DNA from: Streptomyces sp. CoH27
Lineage (GTDB): Bacteria > Actinomycetota > Actinomycetes > Streptomycetales > Streptomycetaceae
Reading direction: 5' to 3'
Length of the DNA: 64,000 bases
NCBI RefSeq assembly: GCF_020181035.1
Contig: NZ_JAIQYY010000013.1
Location: forward strand, 202,562-266,561
This document shows positions 8,456 to 18,897 of this stretch, in pieces. How positions within the stretch are numbered: the first letter of the stretch is position 1; every line of letters begins with the position of its first letter. The notes beneath the pieces are model-generated. The model was not told the DNA's origin. It saw nothing but the letters and a program-made list of their open reading frames with translations, and searched no databases. Made by a program: the position numbers and the translations under genes.

Positions 8456-9150
8456 AGTTCTCGCCCTCCCGATTGATGCGTGGGAAACCGCCAGGACGCC
8501 TACGACCAGGCAGTCGGGGCGTTGGCGAAGTCGGTCAGACGATCTTTCCGCGCCATCGTGGAACGACGCGCTCCCAGTCCTCCTCCCACCGGCGTGGACG
8601 CCGACGATCCAGCAGCGCATGGCCAGTAGCGCATGAACAGTCTCCACACGTGGCGGTGAGACGACCACGCGTGTCCAGGCACACAGTGACCCGGCCACCG
8701 GCCTTCGCGGTGGTCTCGACCTCAGCCCGGCCACCTGTGGACGGCGCAGCCCTTTCCCATCCAGCGCACCGTCGCCCACGCCGGCGGGTCCTTCTGCGTC
8801 CCGCTCCCTCGCCGGGGTCTTGACGCTGTCGAGGAACCCCGTCGCGACGGCATCCCCCACCACGCCGCACACCCGCACGACGAGCATGAGCCGAGCCTCG
8901 TCCACATCCGTGCGCCGCCTGAGCGGATTGTGCCTCCACTGCCACCGGCGCACTGTTCCGCTTCTTCCGGGGTTTCCCCGTCCTGGGCGAACAATCGCTC
9001 TCACGCTCAGGCTGCTCGCCACCCGTGAGAACGGTACGTCGCCCCGGACCGGGATCTGGTGACGGAGCTCACACTGCACCGGCCAGATAGAGCCGACTAA
9101 TGACCCCAATGGAGGGAAAGTCGATAAAAGAAGCATAAATCCCTCTCGCG
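8456..9150. other. Gene-poor stretch with frameshifted coding-like blocks on the minus strand
   Basis: No intact gene is supported. Two minus-strand blocks have coding-like third positions but lie in different frames: one reads ARLMLVVRVCGVVGDAVATG (about 8830-8900) and the other GGRVTVCLDTRGRLTATCGD (about 8640-8720). A shift near 8730 joins them. This is consistent with one decayed gene of unknown identity. Confidence 0.35.
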
Positions 9151-9168
9151 GAGAGGAGGACGGCAGCA

Positions 9169-9615
9169 ATGTCGTATCCACAGCAACCCACTGGCATGAC
9201 GGGACACCCCGAGATTGCAGAGATGCGGGAGCGACTGGAACGCACAGCCTCCACGGGCAGGGCGATCGCCCTTGAGGGGCTGATCCTCCTGGCCGGTGTG
9301 TACGCCGCGATTTCGCCCTGGGTCGTCCACTTCTCGGCACAGCCCGATATCACTGTCAGCAACCTGATCGTCGGCATCGCCGTCGGCGTGATCGGGCTCG
9401 GCCTGACCCTCGTTCCGGAGCGGATGTTCCGCGTGGCGTGGACCATCGTGCCCCTCGGTGTCTGGCTTCTGATCTCCCCCTGGGTAGTCACCGCCACGCA
9501 CGGCGCCCGGGCGGGCATCATCTGGAACAACTGCTGGCTCGGCGCTGTCACCATCCTGCTGGGCCTGGCCGCGATGGGCCTCACCATTGGGATCACCCGC
9601 GGAACCCATCGCTGA
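9169..9615 (+). CDS. SPW-repeat membrane protein
   Basis: A 148 aa protein with four predicted membrane helices arranged as two repeats. Each repeat ends in the SPW signature (ISPWVVHF at about residues 46-53 and ISPWVVTA at about 104-111). An approximately 30-residue hydrophilic N-terminus precedes the first helix. The function of the family is unknown; it is a cell-membrane protein. GGAGG at 9155-9159 sits 9 nt before the ATG, a strong start. It appears monocistronic, with decayed DNA on both sides. Confidence 0.9.
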   Translation: MSYPQQPTGMTGHPEIAEMRERLERTASTGRAIALEGLILLAGVYAAISPWVVHFSAQPDITVSNLIVGIAVGVIGLGLTLVPERMFRVAWTIVPLGVWLLISPWVVTATHGARAGIIWNNCWLGAVTILLGLAAMGLTIGITRGTHR

Positions 9616-9711
9616 ATCCATGATCGTCGCTACACGGCAAACGCCGGCCAGGGTCAGGTGATCACCTGGCGACGGCACGAGCACCCCAGCCGTTGCCCGT
9701 CCGCCGGCGGT

Positions 9712-10068
9712 TCACGATCGACCGGGCCTGGGCGGCCGGCGGGATCTGCACGCCGAGCTGCAAGCCCCCGTCCGAAAGTGAGGTCGGCAGGCGGTGGCCA
9801 GTGGCAGGGCGGCGTACAACGCGTCGGCGGACGTGTCACCGGTGAAGATGCGCCCGGTGCAGTTCCCGCCGTGCGCGGCCGGAGCCAGACCGACGATCAC
9901 CAGCGGCGCCTCCGCCGGGCCGAAACCGGGCACGGGACGCGCCCAGCACTCCCGGCCCCCCCAAAAGCCCTGCGTCTGACCCGCGCGGGCCTCCTCCCAC
10001 CACGTCACCAGGCGCGGACACGCCCGGCAGGTGACCACCGCCGCGTCCAGTTGGCTCGGTGAACCCAT
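9712..10068 (-). pseudogene. Uracil-DNA glycosylase (family 5-like), truncated and frameshifted
   Basis: The start MGSPSQLDAAVVTCRACPRL and the motif VPGFGPAEAPLVIVGLAPAA followed by HGGNCTGRIFTGD match the N-terminal half of type-5 (UdgB-like) uracil-DNA glycosylases, including the conserved cysteine pair. The enzyme should excise uracil from DNA and be about 220-240 aa. Here similarity breaks near residue 90. A short continuation (GLQLGVQIPPAAQARSI) appears in another frame down to about 9715, and then nothing. The iron-sulfur and catalytic C-terminal half is missing, so activity is not expected. Confidence 0.75.
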
Positions 10069-10321
10069 TCGGGGGCCGTCCGCGCGGGAAACACGGGTGA
10101 CTCGGACGGGGGATGTCTGCTGGGCACGCCGCGTTCCTCATCGCTACGCCGGACCGCACCGGGCGGCGGCTGCGGTGGCAGACCGGACACAGTCCTGACG
10201 GGTTCGCATGAGCTGTCCCCGATAAAATGGGGGAGTCGGGAACATCCGCTTCGCAGCAGAGGACGAAGCCGTCCGCCCGTCGGCGGGCCGAAGCGGCCGA
10301 CCGATCTGGAAGGGCACCGCC

Positions 10322-10684
10322 ATGGCCAAACAGATCACCTACCGCAGAGTCTACGAGGAGACCGCGCCGAAGGACGGCAAGCGCGTGCTGGTCGACCGGG
10401 TCTGGCCCCGAGGCATGCGCAAGGAGGACGCACATCTGGACGAGTGGCTGCGCAGCATCGCCCCGTCCAGCGAACTGCGCAAGTGGTACGGCCATGAGCC
10501 CAGCCGCTTCACCGAGTTCCGCCGCCGCTACCTCGCAGAACTGCGCGATGCCGGGCACCGCGAGGCGGCTGAACATCTGCGTGACCTGGCGGCACACGAC
10601 AAGCTCATGCTGCTGACCGCCACCAAGGATGTGGACCACAGCCAGGCCGCTGTCCTCGCCGAGTGGCTGACCAAGAGCCGGTGA
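10322..10684 (+). CDS. DUF488 family protein
   Basis: A 120 aa protein with the DUF488 hallmarks RVLVDRVWPRGMRKEDAHLD (residues 21-40) and LMLLTATKDVDHSQAAVLAE near the end. The family is small and cytoplasmic with no established biochemical role. The ATG at 10322 has GGAAGGG about 8 nt upstream. It is intact and has normal codon bias although it is flanked by a broken glycosylase gene and an aconitase remnant. Confidence 0.9.
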   Translation: MAKQITYRRVYEETAPKDGKRVLVDRVWPRGMRKEDAHLDEWLRSIAPSSELRKWYGHEPSRFTEFRRRYLAELRDAGHREAAEHLRDLAAHDKLMLLTATKDVDHSQAAVLAEWLTKSR

Positions 10685-10769
10685 CCATCACGCGGGACAC
10701 CAGCGGTGACGGTCACCTCATCCCGCGCCAACTGGTCCGTGGCAGAACGCGAACCGGGTACGGGTGACC

Positions 10770-11125
10770 GTCTCCGCCGCACCGTGATGATCCGCGGCAC
10801 GTTCGCCGACATCCGGCTGCGCAACCTGCCCGCCCCGGCACCGAGGACGGCCTCACCTGCCACCTGTCCGACGAGCAGCAGACCAGCTTCCTTGACGCCG
10901 CCCTGCGCTACGCCGATGAGGGCGTACCGCTGCTCGTCATCGCAGGGAACGAATACGGCTCGGGCCTCCAGCGACCGGGCCGCCCAGGGCACCGCCCTGC
11001 TGCGCGTGCGCGCTGCTCGCCGAGTCGTACGAGCACATCCACGGCTCCAACCGCATAGGCCTGTGCGTCCTGCCCCTGCGGTTCGCCCCCCGGGCAGAAC
11101 CGCGAATCCCTCGGCCTGGCCAGGC
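10770..11125 (+). pseudogene. Aconitate hydratase C-terminal fragment with several frameshifts
   Basis: Translated pieces match the aconitase swivel domain in order but in alternating frames: VMIRGTFADIRLRNLPAP, then GTEDGLTCHLSDEQQTSFLD, YADEGVPLLVIAGNEYGSG, then SSDRAAQGTALLRVRA, then LLAESYEHIHGSNRIGLCVL and NRESLGL. At least three frameshifts separate them. The 4Fe-4S-binding domains that make up most of an approximately 900 aa aconitase are absent. It is a dead fragment, not a gene, and probably arrived by rearrangement since aconitase is normally a housekeeping locus elsewhere. Confidence 0.8.
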
Positions 11126-11128
11126 GGG

Positions 11129-11680
11129 CGGCCCGCTCGGCCAGGTCGCCCAGTCCATGTCGATGTCCTGGCCGCGGCACTCGACCAGCCCATCGGTGAA
11201 CAGCAGCAGGGTGCCGGCGGGCGGGAAGGAGTGTTCGTGGCTGAACCGGGAGACGGGCGCGTCGATGCCCAAGGGGATCCCGTCACGGGTGGGTGCCAGG
11301 TAGCGCGTGCCGCCGTCGGCGCCGACCAGCAGCGGCGGCAGACGCCCCGGCGTCCCTCTCCACGGCCGCGCTCGATGCGGCCGAGCACCAGGGTGGCCGT
11401 GGGCGGATCGGCGAACGTCAGCGTGTGGTCCAGCCTTGACATGATCAGGTCGGGCGGTCCGTCCCGGTCGAGGGCGATGGCTCGCACCATGTTGCTGATC
11501 AGTCCCATCAGCGGGGCGGCCTCGACGTCGCGGCCGGTCACGTCACCCACGACGACGCAGGTGGCGCCGTCGGGCAGAGCCATGGCGTCGTACCCCTCGC
11601 CGCCCAGCCTGAGCAGTTCGGAGGCGAGTTCGTACCGGGCCGTGGCCGTCGCCGGCGCAACGCCCCTTCCCTGGGCTTCA
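11129..11680 (-). pseudogene. SpoIIE/RsbU-type PP2C phosphatase fragment, frameshifted
   Basis: On the minus strand the PP2C core is recognisable: LGGEGYDAMALPDGATCVVV, GDVTGRDVEAAPLMGLISNM and the metal-binding region LLLFTDGLVECRGQDIDM. The two halves lie in different frames, with the shift near 11350. A second shift follows after DIDM (GLGDLAERAARLAR continues in another frame). There is no start codon with a ribosome site, and the N-terminal sensor domain is lost. Intact relatives regulate anti-sigma factor antagonists. It abuts the aconitase remnant at about 11127. Confidence 0.75.
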
Positions 11681-11689
11681 TGTCCTCCG

Positions 11690-12320
11690 GCTACAGTTCC
11701 AGGACCGGCCACCCGCTGCCCGCCGCACAGCGCGTGGACGACATCCTCGCCTCCTGCGCGCGGAGCGGTGGCCGGCCGAGGCATGGGCGAAGGCGCTGAA
11801 GTTCGACGAGGTGTCCGTGGGGGACGACTGATGACGGCTGTCCCGGGGCGCCGAGTGAGCCGAGGGTCGTCAAGCCGGTCACTCGCCTCAGGCAACCCTG
11901 TTGTTCCTCCTCCTGACCGCCGCGCCGTACGCGTCATGGCTGACCGGTGCAAGCCCGAAGCCCTCCTGGTCGGGCAGGTACCGGGTGATCCTGAGCCCGG
12001 GCCTGTCTGGATCAGGCCCACCGCAACGACCGTCAGAGCTTCGTAGAAGGCTCCTTCTTGTCGGCGTCGGCGGCTTGGATGCCGTGTGCGAGGTCTCCAG
12101 GTCTGTCAGCGATCTCCTGTGTCTGGTCGCGGTGAGCGGCGGGTGCATCGTCTGCTGTGACCGACCCGGCCGGTCCGAGGGCAGCGGAGGCGCGCCCTTG
12201 CGTGCACGTCCTCCGCTGCCCTGCCTCTGGCGATTGACTCGGCGCTCCCAGTTGCCCGCTGTCTGGTCGGTGACTGGTCCGGAAGGGCGGGGAATTCCCA
12301 GCCCAGCGCCGACTTCGAGC
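11690..12320. other. Non-coding or decayed stretch
   Basis: No intact gene is supported. Short coding-like scraps are visible: WPAEAWAKALKFDEVSVGDD ending at a TGA near 11831 on the plus strand, and GLRITRYLPDQEGFGLAPVS near 11900-12000 on the minus strand. Neither has a start or a recognisable family. It separates the pseudogene strip from the aldehyde dehydrogenase. Confidence 0.4.
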
Positions 12321-12323
12321 GCC

Positions 12324-13847
<1,524 letters not shown>

Positions 13848-13904
13848 GCTGGTCTGCCTCCCGGTGCAGCGCTGCCCGCCGTTGGGCAGCTGTCGGGCGC
13901 GAGG

Positions 13905-15212
13905 CTAGGCAAGCCGACGTTGCAAGTACGTTGCGTCGCAGGCCGGCGGGGACAGCCGGGTGCTGGGTGCCGTCAGTTCGGTCTCCAGCGCCGCCAGCCG
14001 GGCCCGCACCGGGGCCGTGGGCCGCACCGCGGCGAGCGCCCGCCACACCACCACGTCGTCCTCACCCCAGGGCGCGTGCACCCAGTCTGCCAACAGGTCC
14101 GGGTCGCGGTGCGCGATCAGCGCCGTGCGCAGCCCGTCGGCGAGCCGCTCCCGCAGCAGTACGATCGCCGGCGCCTGCGAACCGGGCAGCAGCGGACCGG
14201 TGTACGCCTCCGCCGCCACCGTCAGCGCCCCCGCCTCCAGCCGCCGCTCCACGACGATGACGTCCGACTCGACCGCGGCCGTGAGCCGGTACGGCCGTGA
14301 GGCGAGCAGCCCCGGCCCCAACAGCCTGCGCAACCGGGCCAGTTCGGCCCGCAGGGTCACCGGGGTCACCGACTCGTCCGCGTACAGCGCACACAGCAGC
14401 TCGTCACCGCTCAGCCCCTCGGGATGCTGCGCGAGCAGAACGACGATTTCGCTGTGCCGGCGGCTGAGCCGGGTCCGGCGGCCGTCCAGGACGAGTTCGG
14501 CCTCGTCCCGGCCCAGCGCGCTGAGCATCGGCGTGTCCGTGCTGCTCCGCGGCGGCGCGAGCAGCGCGAGCTGGGCCTCGGCGGCCCGCGCCACCGCCTG
14601 GACGAACCCGAGACTGTGCGGATGCGCCAGCCCGTCACCACCGGTGATGTCGACGGCGCCCAGCACACGGCCGGTGCGCGGATCGTGCACCGGAGCGGCC
14701 GCGCAGGTCCACGGCTGCACCCGCCGTATGAAATGCTCCGCGGCGAACACCTGCACCGGCCGGTCCACGGCGACCGCGGTACCCGGCGCGTTGGTGCCGA
14801 CCGCGGTCTCCGACCAGCGCGCCCCCGGCACGAAGTTCATCCCGTCCGCCCGGCGTCTCGTCGCCCGGTGGCCCTCGACCCAGAGCAGCCTGCCGTGCGC
14901 GTCGCACACCGCCAGCAGATGCTCGCCGTCGGCGGCGAAGGTGCCCATCAGTTCACGGAACAGCGGCATCACCCGGGCCAGCGGGTGCTCCGCGCGGTAG
15001 GCGCCGAGATCGCCGTCGGCCAGCTCCACCTTGGCGGCGCCGTCCGGTCCGACACCGGCCCGGGCGCTGCGCCGCCACGACTCCGCCACCACCGACCGCA
15101 CCGGGCGGGGCACCGTACCCACGGTGGTGAACGTCTCGTGCGCCCGGCGCAGCGCACGGACCCGCTCGGCGGGGTCGGTCCCCGGCTCCAAGGCCAACCA
15201 CGGATCGGTCAA
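13905..15212 (-). CDS. GAF-domain transcriptional regulator (AcoR-like, without the AAA+ domain)
   Basis: A 435 aa regulator. The N-terminal segment RPVRSVVAESWRRSARAGV and the GAF-like sensor (about residues 70-220, with FVPGARWSETAVGTNAPGTA) are those of AcoR-type activators. The sigma-54 AAA+ domain is missing, as in actinomycete members. The C-terminal region RLSRRHSEIVVLLAQHPEGL to RLRRLLGPGL looks like a winged-helix DNA-binding domain. It probably activates the downstream exaC dehydrogenase, with which it shares strand and a short gap. The inducer is unknown. Confidence 0.88.
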   Translation of the reverse strand: MTDPWLALEPGTDPAERVRALRRAHETFTTVGTVPRPVRSVVAESWRRSARAGVGPDGAAKVELADGDLGAYRAEHPLARVMPLFRELMGTFAADGEHLLAVCDAHGRLLWVEGHRATRRRADGMNFVPGARWSETAVGTNAPGTAVAVDRPVQVFAAEHFIRRVQPWTCAAAPVHDPRTGRVLGAVDITGGDGLAHPHSLGFVQAVARAAEAQLALLAPPRSSTDTPMLSALGRDEAELVLDGRRTRLSRRHSEIVVLLAQHPEGLSGDELLCALYADESVTPVTLRAELARLRRLLGPGLLASRPYRLTAAVESDVIVVERRLEAGALTVAAEAYTGPLLPGSQAPAIVLLRERLADGLRTALIAHRDPDLLADWVHAPWGEDDVVVWRALAAVRPTAPVRARLAALETELTAPSTRLSPPACDATYLQRRLA

Positions 15213-15326
15213 CTCGGCCTCCCCGGACGGTGAAAGGGCGGTGGTACGGCTGGGACCATCGTCACTCGCAGTGTTCTTGCGGACAACCTGTCCGGCGTTG
15301 GTTCGGCTTGGTTTCGGCGCTCTCCG

Positions 15327-15986
15327 CTAGGCGAAGTTGACCAGTCGGATGTAACGCACCCAGTCCCAGTACGGCCCCGGGTCGGTGTGGTCGGTGCCCG
15401 GCACCTGGTAGTGGCCGATGATGTGCTCCCGGTCCTTGGGGATGCCGTACGTGTCGCAGACTGCCGCGGTCAGTCTGGCCGACTGCTCGTAGAGGGCGCT
15501 GGTGAAATAGGACGGCTGGTCCACCCACCCTTCGTGCTCGATGCCGATGCTGCGGGTGTTGTAGTCCCAGTTGCCGGCGTGCCAGGCGATGTCGGCCTCG
15601 TGCACACACTGGGCGACGTGCCCGTCCGCCGAGCGGACCAGATAGTGCGTGGACACCTTCTTCGCCGGGTTGGCGAAGATCGCCAGCGTGTTGGCGTACG
15701 TCTCCTGAGTGACGTGGATGATCACACGGTCGATCGCATAGCTGCCGGGCCGGTCGGACGACGTGTAGTTGGAACTGCTCGCAGGCTGCCACTCGGCGGG
15801 CGGGTAGTCGACGGGCTCGGTCTGTGCGCCGGCCCGCGGATCCGGGAGCAGCGTGTAGGGGATGGCGGCGAGCGCCGCGCCCCTCAGGAGCCGGCGTCGG
15901 CTGAGGAGCGACGCGGCCGGGCGGGCCGGGGGTGTTGGCCGTGCTGGTTTGTCCGGCTCTGCCGGGCCGGCCGGATCCTTGTCCAT
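15327..15986 (-). CDS. Secreted N-acetylmuramoyl-L-alanine amidase (Amidase_2)
   Basis: A 219 aa exported amidase that should cut the bond between MurNAc and L-alanine in peptidoglycan. A proline-rich N-terminus leads into a twin-arginine signal (SRRRLLRGAALAAIPYTLL, about residues 33-51). The Amidase_2 zinc ligands are the His in VIIHVTQ, the His in IIGHYQVPG and the downstream D/H pair (TDHTDPGPYWDW). Start ATG 15986 is preferred to the upstream ATG at 16124, which overlaps the formamidase gene. It is the last gene of a likely operon with the permease and formamidase. Confidence 0.9.
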   Translation of the reverse strand: MDKDPAGPAEPDKPARPTPPARPAASLLSRRRLLRGAALAAIPYTLLPDPRAGAQTEPVDYPPAEWQPASSSNYTSSDRPGSYAIDRVIIHVTQETYANTLAIFANPAKKVSTHYLVRSADGHVAQCVHEADIAWHAGNWDYNTRSIGIEHEGWVDQPSYFTSALYEQSARLTAAVCDTYGIPKDREHIIGHYQVPGTDHTDPGPYWDWVRYIRLVNFA

Positions 15987-16048
15987 CGTCGGATGCCTTT
16001 CAGGAGTCGTGAAGAGCGGGGAGAGGCCGGTCGGGGGCGGCGCCGGTG

Positions 16049-17062
16049 TCAGCCGCGCAGTGCTCGCGCGGTCTCCCGCAGCCGCGCGTGCACGCCGCGG
16101 TATGTCTCGCGCGTGGGCAGCCATTCCTTACGGAGCTTGGCCACACACGTGTAGTTCGTGTCGCACACGTTGGCCAACGGTGATTCCACCGCTTGGGTTG
16201 CGAATTGGTACGCGTCCGGCTCACTGAATCCGTAGTCACGGACCAGCCAGCGCACCAGGTCGAGCTGCGATATCCGGAACGCGTCCTCCAGCGGGCGGGC
16301 CGAGCCGGTCGAGATGAGGTGCGTGTCGGACTCCAGCCGGGGCCACGGGGTGGCGACGTCCTTGAGGAGGTCCACGATCGCCACGGTGTTCATGGCGCAC
16401 TCCACGGCCACCCCGCAGGTTTCGCCCTCGCCCTGCCGGGCGTGACCGTCACCGAGGCTGAGCAGCGCGCCCTCGACGTTGACCCCCAGGTAGCAGGTGA
16501 CGCCCGCCCGCATCTCGGGCGTGTCCATGTTCCCGCCGTGCGCGTCCGGTACCAGGGCCGAGCGCACCTCCAGGTTGGCGGGGGCCACGCCTACCGTGCC
16601 GTGCATCGGGTCCATGGGCAGCTCCACCTCGATGTCACTGTCACGTGCCTGGAACAGTGCGGTGCGCCGAGCGCGGTCCAGCTGCCAGATCCACACCCGC
16701 TCCGCCAGCGGGGGCTGGAGTGTGGCCGTCGTGTGGGTGGAGGTGAGCGCACCGAACAGCGGCACCGTCGTCGACGCCGCCCAGTCGCGGGCCGGTTCGA
16801 TCGACACGAAGTGCACGGCCACGGTGTCGCCGGGCTCGGCGCCCTCGATGTGGAAGGGGCCGGTCTGCGGATTGAGGAACGGGAACTCACAGACCTCGGA
16901 GACGAGATCCTTCTCGGAGCGGACCCGTCCGGCGAAGCAGTCCTCCGTGAACAGGTCGAGCACCGTGCCCGGCGCGATCCGGGCGACGGGCGCCGCTCCG
17001 CCGAACGTCCAGGCGTACTGGTCCGGTTCCGGGCGCACGGTGAGGATCCGGGGTTCGGTCAT
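16049..17062 (-). CDS. Acetamidase/formamidase family protein
   Basis: A 337 aa member of the FmdA/AmdA family, which hydrolyses formamide or acetamide to ammonia and the acid in the cytoplasm. Family landmarks visible are PGTVLDLFTEDCF, GPFHIEGAEPGDTVAVHF, MHGTVGVAP, PDAHGGNMD and LSLGDGHARQGEGETCGVAV. Length is near the usual 310-420 aa. The permease gene lies 90 bp upstream on the same strand, suggesting an uptake-and-hydrolysis unit for an amide or amine. The actual substrate cannot be fixed from sequence. Confidence 0.92.
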   Translation of the reverse strand: MTEPRILTVRPEPDQYAWTFGGAAPVARIAPGTVLDLFTEDCFAGRVRSEKDLVSEVCEFPFLNPQTGPFHIEGAEPGDTVAVHFVSIEPARDWAASTTVPLFGALTSTHTTATLQPPLAERVWIWQLDRARRTALFQARDSDIEVELPMDPMHGTVGVAPANLEVRSALVPDAHGGNMDTPEMRAGVTCYLGVNVEGALLSLGDGHARQGEGETCGVAVECAMNTVAIVDLLKDVATPWPRLESDTHLISTGSARPLEDAFRISQLDLVRWLVRDYGFSEPDAYQFATQAVESPLANVCDTNYTCVAKLRKEWLPTRETYRGVHARLRETARALRG

Positions 17063-17152
17063 CGTGGCGGTGGTCCCTTCTGGCAGGATGCGGTCGTGAG
17101 AACGGGGAGCCGAGGAGGCTTCTGCCGGTGAAGAGAAGCGGCCCGTTGCGGG

Positions 17153-18637
17153 TCAGCCGGGCACAGTCCCCTCCTGCCGGTGGCCACCCGGGTCGTACTG
17201 GTCGAGGTGGACCCGCGCGGTCTGCGCTATTCGCTCGGGGTGACGCCATATCAGCAGGAGCAGCACCGCCACGCCTGCCGCCATCCAGACGCCGACGACG
17301 GGACCGGCGTAGGACACCGGAGCCGTCAGCGCGGTCACGAAGTCGAACACCGGGAGGCCGGCGGCCGTCAGCAGGGCCGGGACGAACGCGGCGATGCCCA
17401 GCAACGGGAAGAGCAGATGCCGTACCGGCTTGATGGCGGCCCGGCCGGCCCGCAGGAAATGGCCCGCGCAGGCGAGGTTCACGACGATGTAGACGCCGAC
17501 CAAGACCGTGACGATCACGGTGGCGAGGAGGAGGAACGCAGTCATGGAGTCATAGGCGAAGCCGAGCCCCAGCACGGCTCCGACCGCCACGACCGTCTGC
17601 GCCGCGACACCGGCCACGGGGGAGCGGTGCCGGGGATGGAGGGTGGCGAGGAGGCCCGGCAGGACGCGGATGCGGGCCAGGGCGAAGGCCGTGCGGGTCG
17701 AGACGTTGGCGCACGCGTTGGCGTTGGCGATCGTGGAGTTGATCACCGCCAGGAACACCAGCACCCAGAAGAGGCCGAACGAGGCCCGGGCGACGCCCTC
17801 CCACGACGCCGCACCCGACGCGCCGAATTTCGCGAAGCGGTCCGGGCCGTAGTAGACGGTCATCGCATAGGTCGTGATCACATAGAACAGGCCGATCCCC
17901 AGAGCCGCTCCGAGCACCGCGCGGTGCATGGTCCGGCGGGGGTCGCGGGTCTCCTCGGCGAGCGGCGCCGCCGCCTCGAACCCGGCGAACGCCAGGACCG
18001 TGTAGACGGAACCGGCGAACACGCCGCCGAACCCGGCGTAACCGTCAGCGGTGTGTGAAGTGCCGAACACCGACAGAGTGTTGGCGCTGCCCGCCTTGCC
18101 GATGAGCAGGCCCGCGAACACCAGGAGGACGACGATTTCGAAGATGCCGAGGGCGGTCCCGAAGCGGGCCGAAGCCCGCACGCCGAGGTAACCGGTGACG
18201 GCGATCACGACCGCACCCGCCAGGGCCCAGGGCCACCACAGGCCGGCCGGATACGAGGACCACTCCCCGTGCAGTGTGCCGGCCGCCGTGAAGCCCAGTT
18301 GCAACAGCAGCAGGGGCGGGACGAGCATTTCCACGAAGACGTAGCCCCAGCCGACGAGGAAGCCGACGGCCGGGTGCAGCCCCCGTGCCGCGTATGTGGC
18401 CACAGAGCCCGCAGCCGGTAACTCCCGGGCCAGCTCGGCCACGCACGACGCGGTGAACAGGCAGGCCACCAGCGCGATCAGTACCGCCAGCGGCAGGCTG
18501 CCGCCCGCGAACGCGGCGCCGGACGGGATCGACGCGGCCACCGCGGCGGCCGGCGCCATCGCCGTGACGCTCTGGAACAGCACCTCGCGCAACCCGATCG
18601 CGTCGCGTCGCAATTCCCCGCTCGTCTCCCCGTGCAT
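17153..18637 (-). CDS. APC-superfamily amino acid/amine permease
   Basis: A 494 aa integral membrane protein with about 12 hydrophobic helices. The first helix region carries the APC consensus SVTAMAPAAAVAASIPSGAA. Further features are AGFEAAAPLAEETRDPRRTM, the conserved cytoplasmic loop after helix 6, and INSTIANANACANVSTRTAF. It imports amino acids or related amines by proton-coupled transport. It is probably the first gene of the permease-formamidase-amidase operon. The 260 bp upstream (18638-18897) holds no gene and should contain the promoter. Confidence 0.9.
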   Translation of the reverse strand: MHGETSGELRRDAIGLREVLFQSVTAMAPAAAVAASIPSGAAFAGGSLPLAVLIALVACLFTASCVAELARELPAAGSVATYAARGLHPAVGFLVGWGYVFVEMLVPPLLLLQLGFTAAGTLHGEWSSYPAGLWWPWALAGAVVIAVTGYLGVRASARFGTALGIFEIVVLLVFAGLLIGKAGSANTLSVFGTSHTADGYAGFGGVFAGSVYTVLAFAGFEAAAPLAEETRDPRRTMHRAVLGAALGIGLFYVITTYAMTVYYGPDRFAKFGASGAASWEGVARASFGLFWVLVFLAVINSTIANANACANVSTRTAFALARIRVLPGLLATLHPRHRSPVAGVAAQTVVAVGAVLGLGFAYDSMTAFLLLATVIVTVLVGVYIVVNLACAGHFLRAGRAAIKPVRHLLFPLLGIAAFVPALLTAAGLPVFDFVTALTAPVSYAGPVVGVWMAAGVAVLLLLIWRHPERIAQTARVHLDQYDPGGHRQEGTVPG

Positions 18638-18897
18638 ACCCGTCCCCCGATACGTGTCGGCCCACTGCCACCCGACGTGTGTGAAAGACCGTCATCTCGC
18701 CGGCGCGCGCCACCGTCCATGACGGCCCGCCGGCAGCGCCTCGCGTGAATTCACGGTACGGCGCGGGCGGGTCGGGCAGAAGGGTGCGCGGGGGATCCGT
18801 GGACAGCTCGCCGCCTGTGGAAAACTCGGCCACTCGATCGGGTGATTTCAGGGCATCGACGGGGGGAGTACGGGCCGTCGGAAGCCCACGAGCAGCC

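Noticed and set aside
10685..10770. Possible continuation of an aconitase gene upstream of the fragment
   Set aside because: Only a short VTSGGHLIPRQ-like resemblance near 10700-10730 is visible, too weak to extend the pseudogene.
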